Made by a program: the position numbers and the translations under genes
Notes under the pieces: generated by a model
Seen by the model: the letters and a program-made list of their open reading frames with translations, nothing else
Told to the model about the DNA's origin: nothing
Databases searched by the model: none
From: Polaribacter sp.
GTDB taxonomy: Bacteria; Bacteroidota; Bacteroidia; Flavobacteriales; Flavobacteriaceae
Reading direction: 5' to 3'
DNA length: 64,000 nt
NCBI GenBank assembly: GCA_018663625.1
Contig: JABJPX010000009.1
Location: 1-64,000 of the forward strand
Shown: in pieces, positions 63,280-64,000 of the stretch
Position numbering within the stretch: position 1 is the first letter of the stretch
How the letters are laid out: each line of letters begins with the position of its first letter

Positions 63280-64000
63280 TGAGAGCATTATTTTTTATTT
63301 TTTTAATAGGCTTTAGCTTTAATAATTTTTCTCAAGAGGTTAAGGTTTTAGATAAGGAAACGGGTAAAACCGTTAAAAACGTTACTATTTATAACGAAAA
63401 TCAAACGATAACACTTACGACAAGTAAGAACGGAACAGCCGATCTTTCTTCTTTGAAGAATTCAGAATTTATTTATTTTTCTCATCTTTCATATGCTCTT
63501 TTTAAAATAAAAAAAGAGGATTTAAAAACCACTAATTATACGTTTTTTTTAACAAAAGAATCTGAACAATTAGACGAAGTGGTACTCTCTGTTTTTAAAA
63601 ACAAACAGAAAAGTAATCGAATTGCTGAGCAAGTGGCTGTTTTGTCACAAAAAGAGATCCGCAAAATTTCACCACAAACTTCTGCAGATTTACTGGCAAC
63701 AATTCCAGGGATCAAAGTACAGAAATCTCAGTTCGGTGGTGGTAGCCCCGTGCTTCGTGGTATGGAATCTAACCGAATTTTATTGGTGGTAGATGGTGTT
63801 CGAATGAACAATGCAATTTATCGAAAAGGACATTTACAGAATGCAATTTCAATAGCCCCAAATCAATTAGATAGAACAGAGGTTGTTTTTGGACCTTCTT
63901 CTGTAATTTATGGTTCGGATGCTTTGGGAGGAGTGATTCATTATTATACAAAAACACCAAAATTATCAGATGAAACAAAAGTGAAAACTGATTTTTTTAC
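63279..64000 (+). CDS. TonB-dependent receptor, N-terminal part (cut by window end)
   Basis: The frame is open from the ATG at 63279 to the window end (240 residues). It has a signal peptide (about 1-18), a short carboxypeptidase-regulatory-like domain (about 20-90), a TonB-box-like segment (LDEVVLSVF) and a plug domain with GGSPVLRGMESNRILLVVDGVRMN and VVFGPSSVIYGSDALGGVIHY. The LRGMESNRILLVVDGVRMNNA pattern is shared with haem and haemoglobin-type receptors, but the ligand is unproven. Its start overlaps the recO stop. Confidence 0.9.
   Translation, partial: MRALFFIFLIGFSFNNFSQEVKVLDKETGKTVKNVTIYNENQTITLTTSKNGTADLSSLKNSEFIYFSHLSYALFKIKKEDLKTTNYTFFLTKESEQLDEVVLSVFKNKQKSNRIAEQVAVLSQKEIRKISPQTSADLLATIPGIKVQKSQFGGGSPVLRGMESNRILLVVDGVRMNNAIYRKGHLQNAISIAPNQLDRTEVVFGPSSVIYGSDALGGVIHYYTKTPKLSDETKVKTDFF

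Noticed and set aside
1-64000. CRISPR, prophage, defence island or biosynthetic cluster.
   Set aside because: No repeat-spacer arrays, integrases, transposases, toxin pairs, or clustered synthase genes were seen; nearly all genes are core functions.

Overview
The window is low-GC DNA from a member of the Bacteroidota, most likely a marine Flavobacteriaceae close to Polaribacter or Tenacibaculum (inference from gene content). Supporting signs are a gliding lipoprotein GldH, a PorZ-like type IX secretion protein, an IPExxxVDY protein between rnc and pyk, a single-subunit cytochrome b type succinate dehydrogenase, DUF4837 and DUF2911 proteins, and many Bacteroidota promoters with a TAnnTTTG -7 element. 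Almost all of it is core chromosome. No gap without a gene exceeds 300 bases, and I saw no tRNA, rRNA, CRISPR array, prophage or insertion sequence.

Layout. 1-6 kb: aminopeptidase P, a RhlE-type RNA helicase and a secreted BNR-propeller protein. 6-9.6 kb: the sdhCAB operon. 9.7-14.7 kb: a small unknown protein, a giant FG-GAP/ASPIC surface protein, RNase H with a viroplasmin domain, and purN. 14.8-19.1 kb: acpP-fabF-rnc-IPExxxVDY-pyk. 19.2-22.3 kb: a CBS protein, a Bax inhibitor-1 protein and an error-prone polymerase V pair in the order umuC-umuD. 22.3-25.8 kb: a MocR-type regulator divergent from a TonB-dependent receptor. 25.8-30.6 kb: rseP, a SCO protein and feoA-feoB plus a tiny Cys-rich membrane protein. 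30.6-37.4 kb: a DUF2911 protein, an enlarged leuS, an orphan NtrY-like kinase and an enoyl-CoA hydratase. 37.5-47.1 kb: HD hydrolase, bacilliredoxin, TerB/DnaJ protein, ileS, a DksA-like protein, an exported unknown, lspA and uvrC. 47-57 kb: a dead patatin gene, ricT-gldH-PBP1A, CoA-transferase subunits A and B, exodeoxyribonuclease III, an MltD-like transglycosylase, a DUF4837 lipoprotein and a DUF1761 protein. 57-64 kb: trpS, plsC-hemolysin III, a CYTH protein, and porZ-recO-TonB receptor, the last one cut by the window end.

Genes that plausibly work together: acpP/fabF (fatty-acid synthesis) with plsC (phospholipid synthesis); lspA with GldH and the other lipoproteins; RicT, GldH, PBP1A and MltD at the cell envelope; FeoA/FeoB under a Fur-family-like operator; UmuC/UmuD, UvrC, RecO and exonuclease III in DNA repair.

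I found no obvious new multigene defence or biosynthetic system. The observations most worth following are: (1) a leucyl-tRNA synthetase with a degenerate DUF559-nuclease-like domain of about 100 residues inserted next to the editing domain, plus a second insertion in the leucine-specific region; (2) a MocR-type regulator in which the PLP Schiff-base lysine is His and the usual phosphate-binding Arg is Gln, divergent from a TonB receptor; (3) a 17-bp Fur-family-like palindrome that fills the spacer of the feoA promoter; (4) several perfect palindromes at promoters of pepP, purN, umuC and uvrC; (5) remnants of a patatin gene and possibly of a four-helix-bundle gene.
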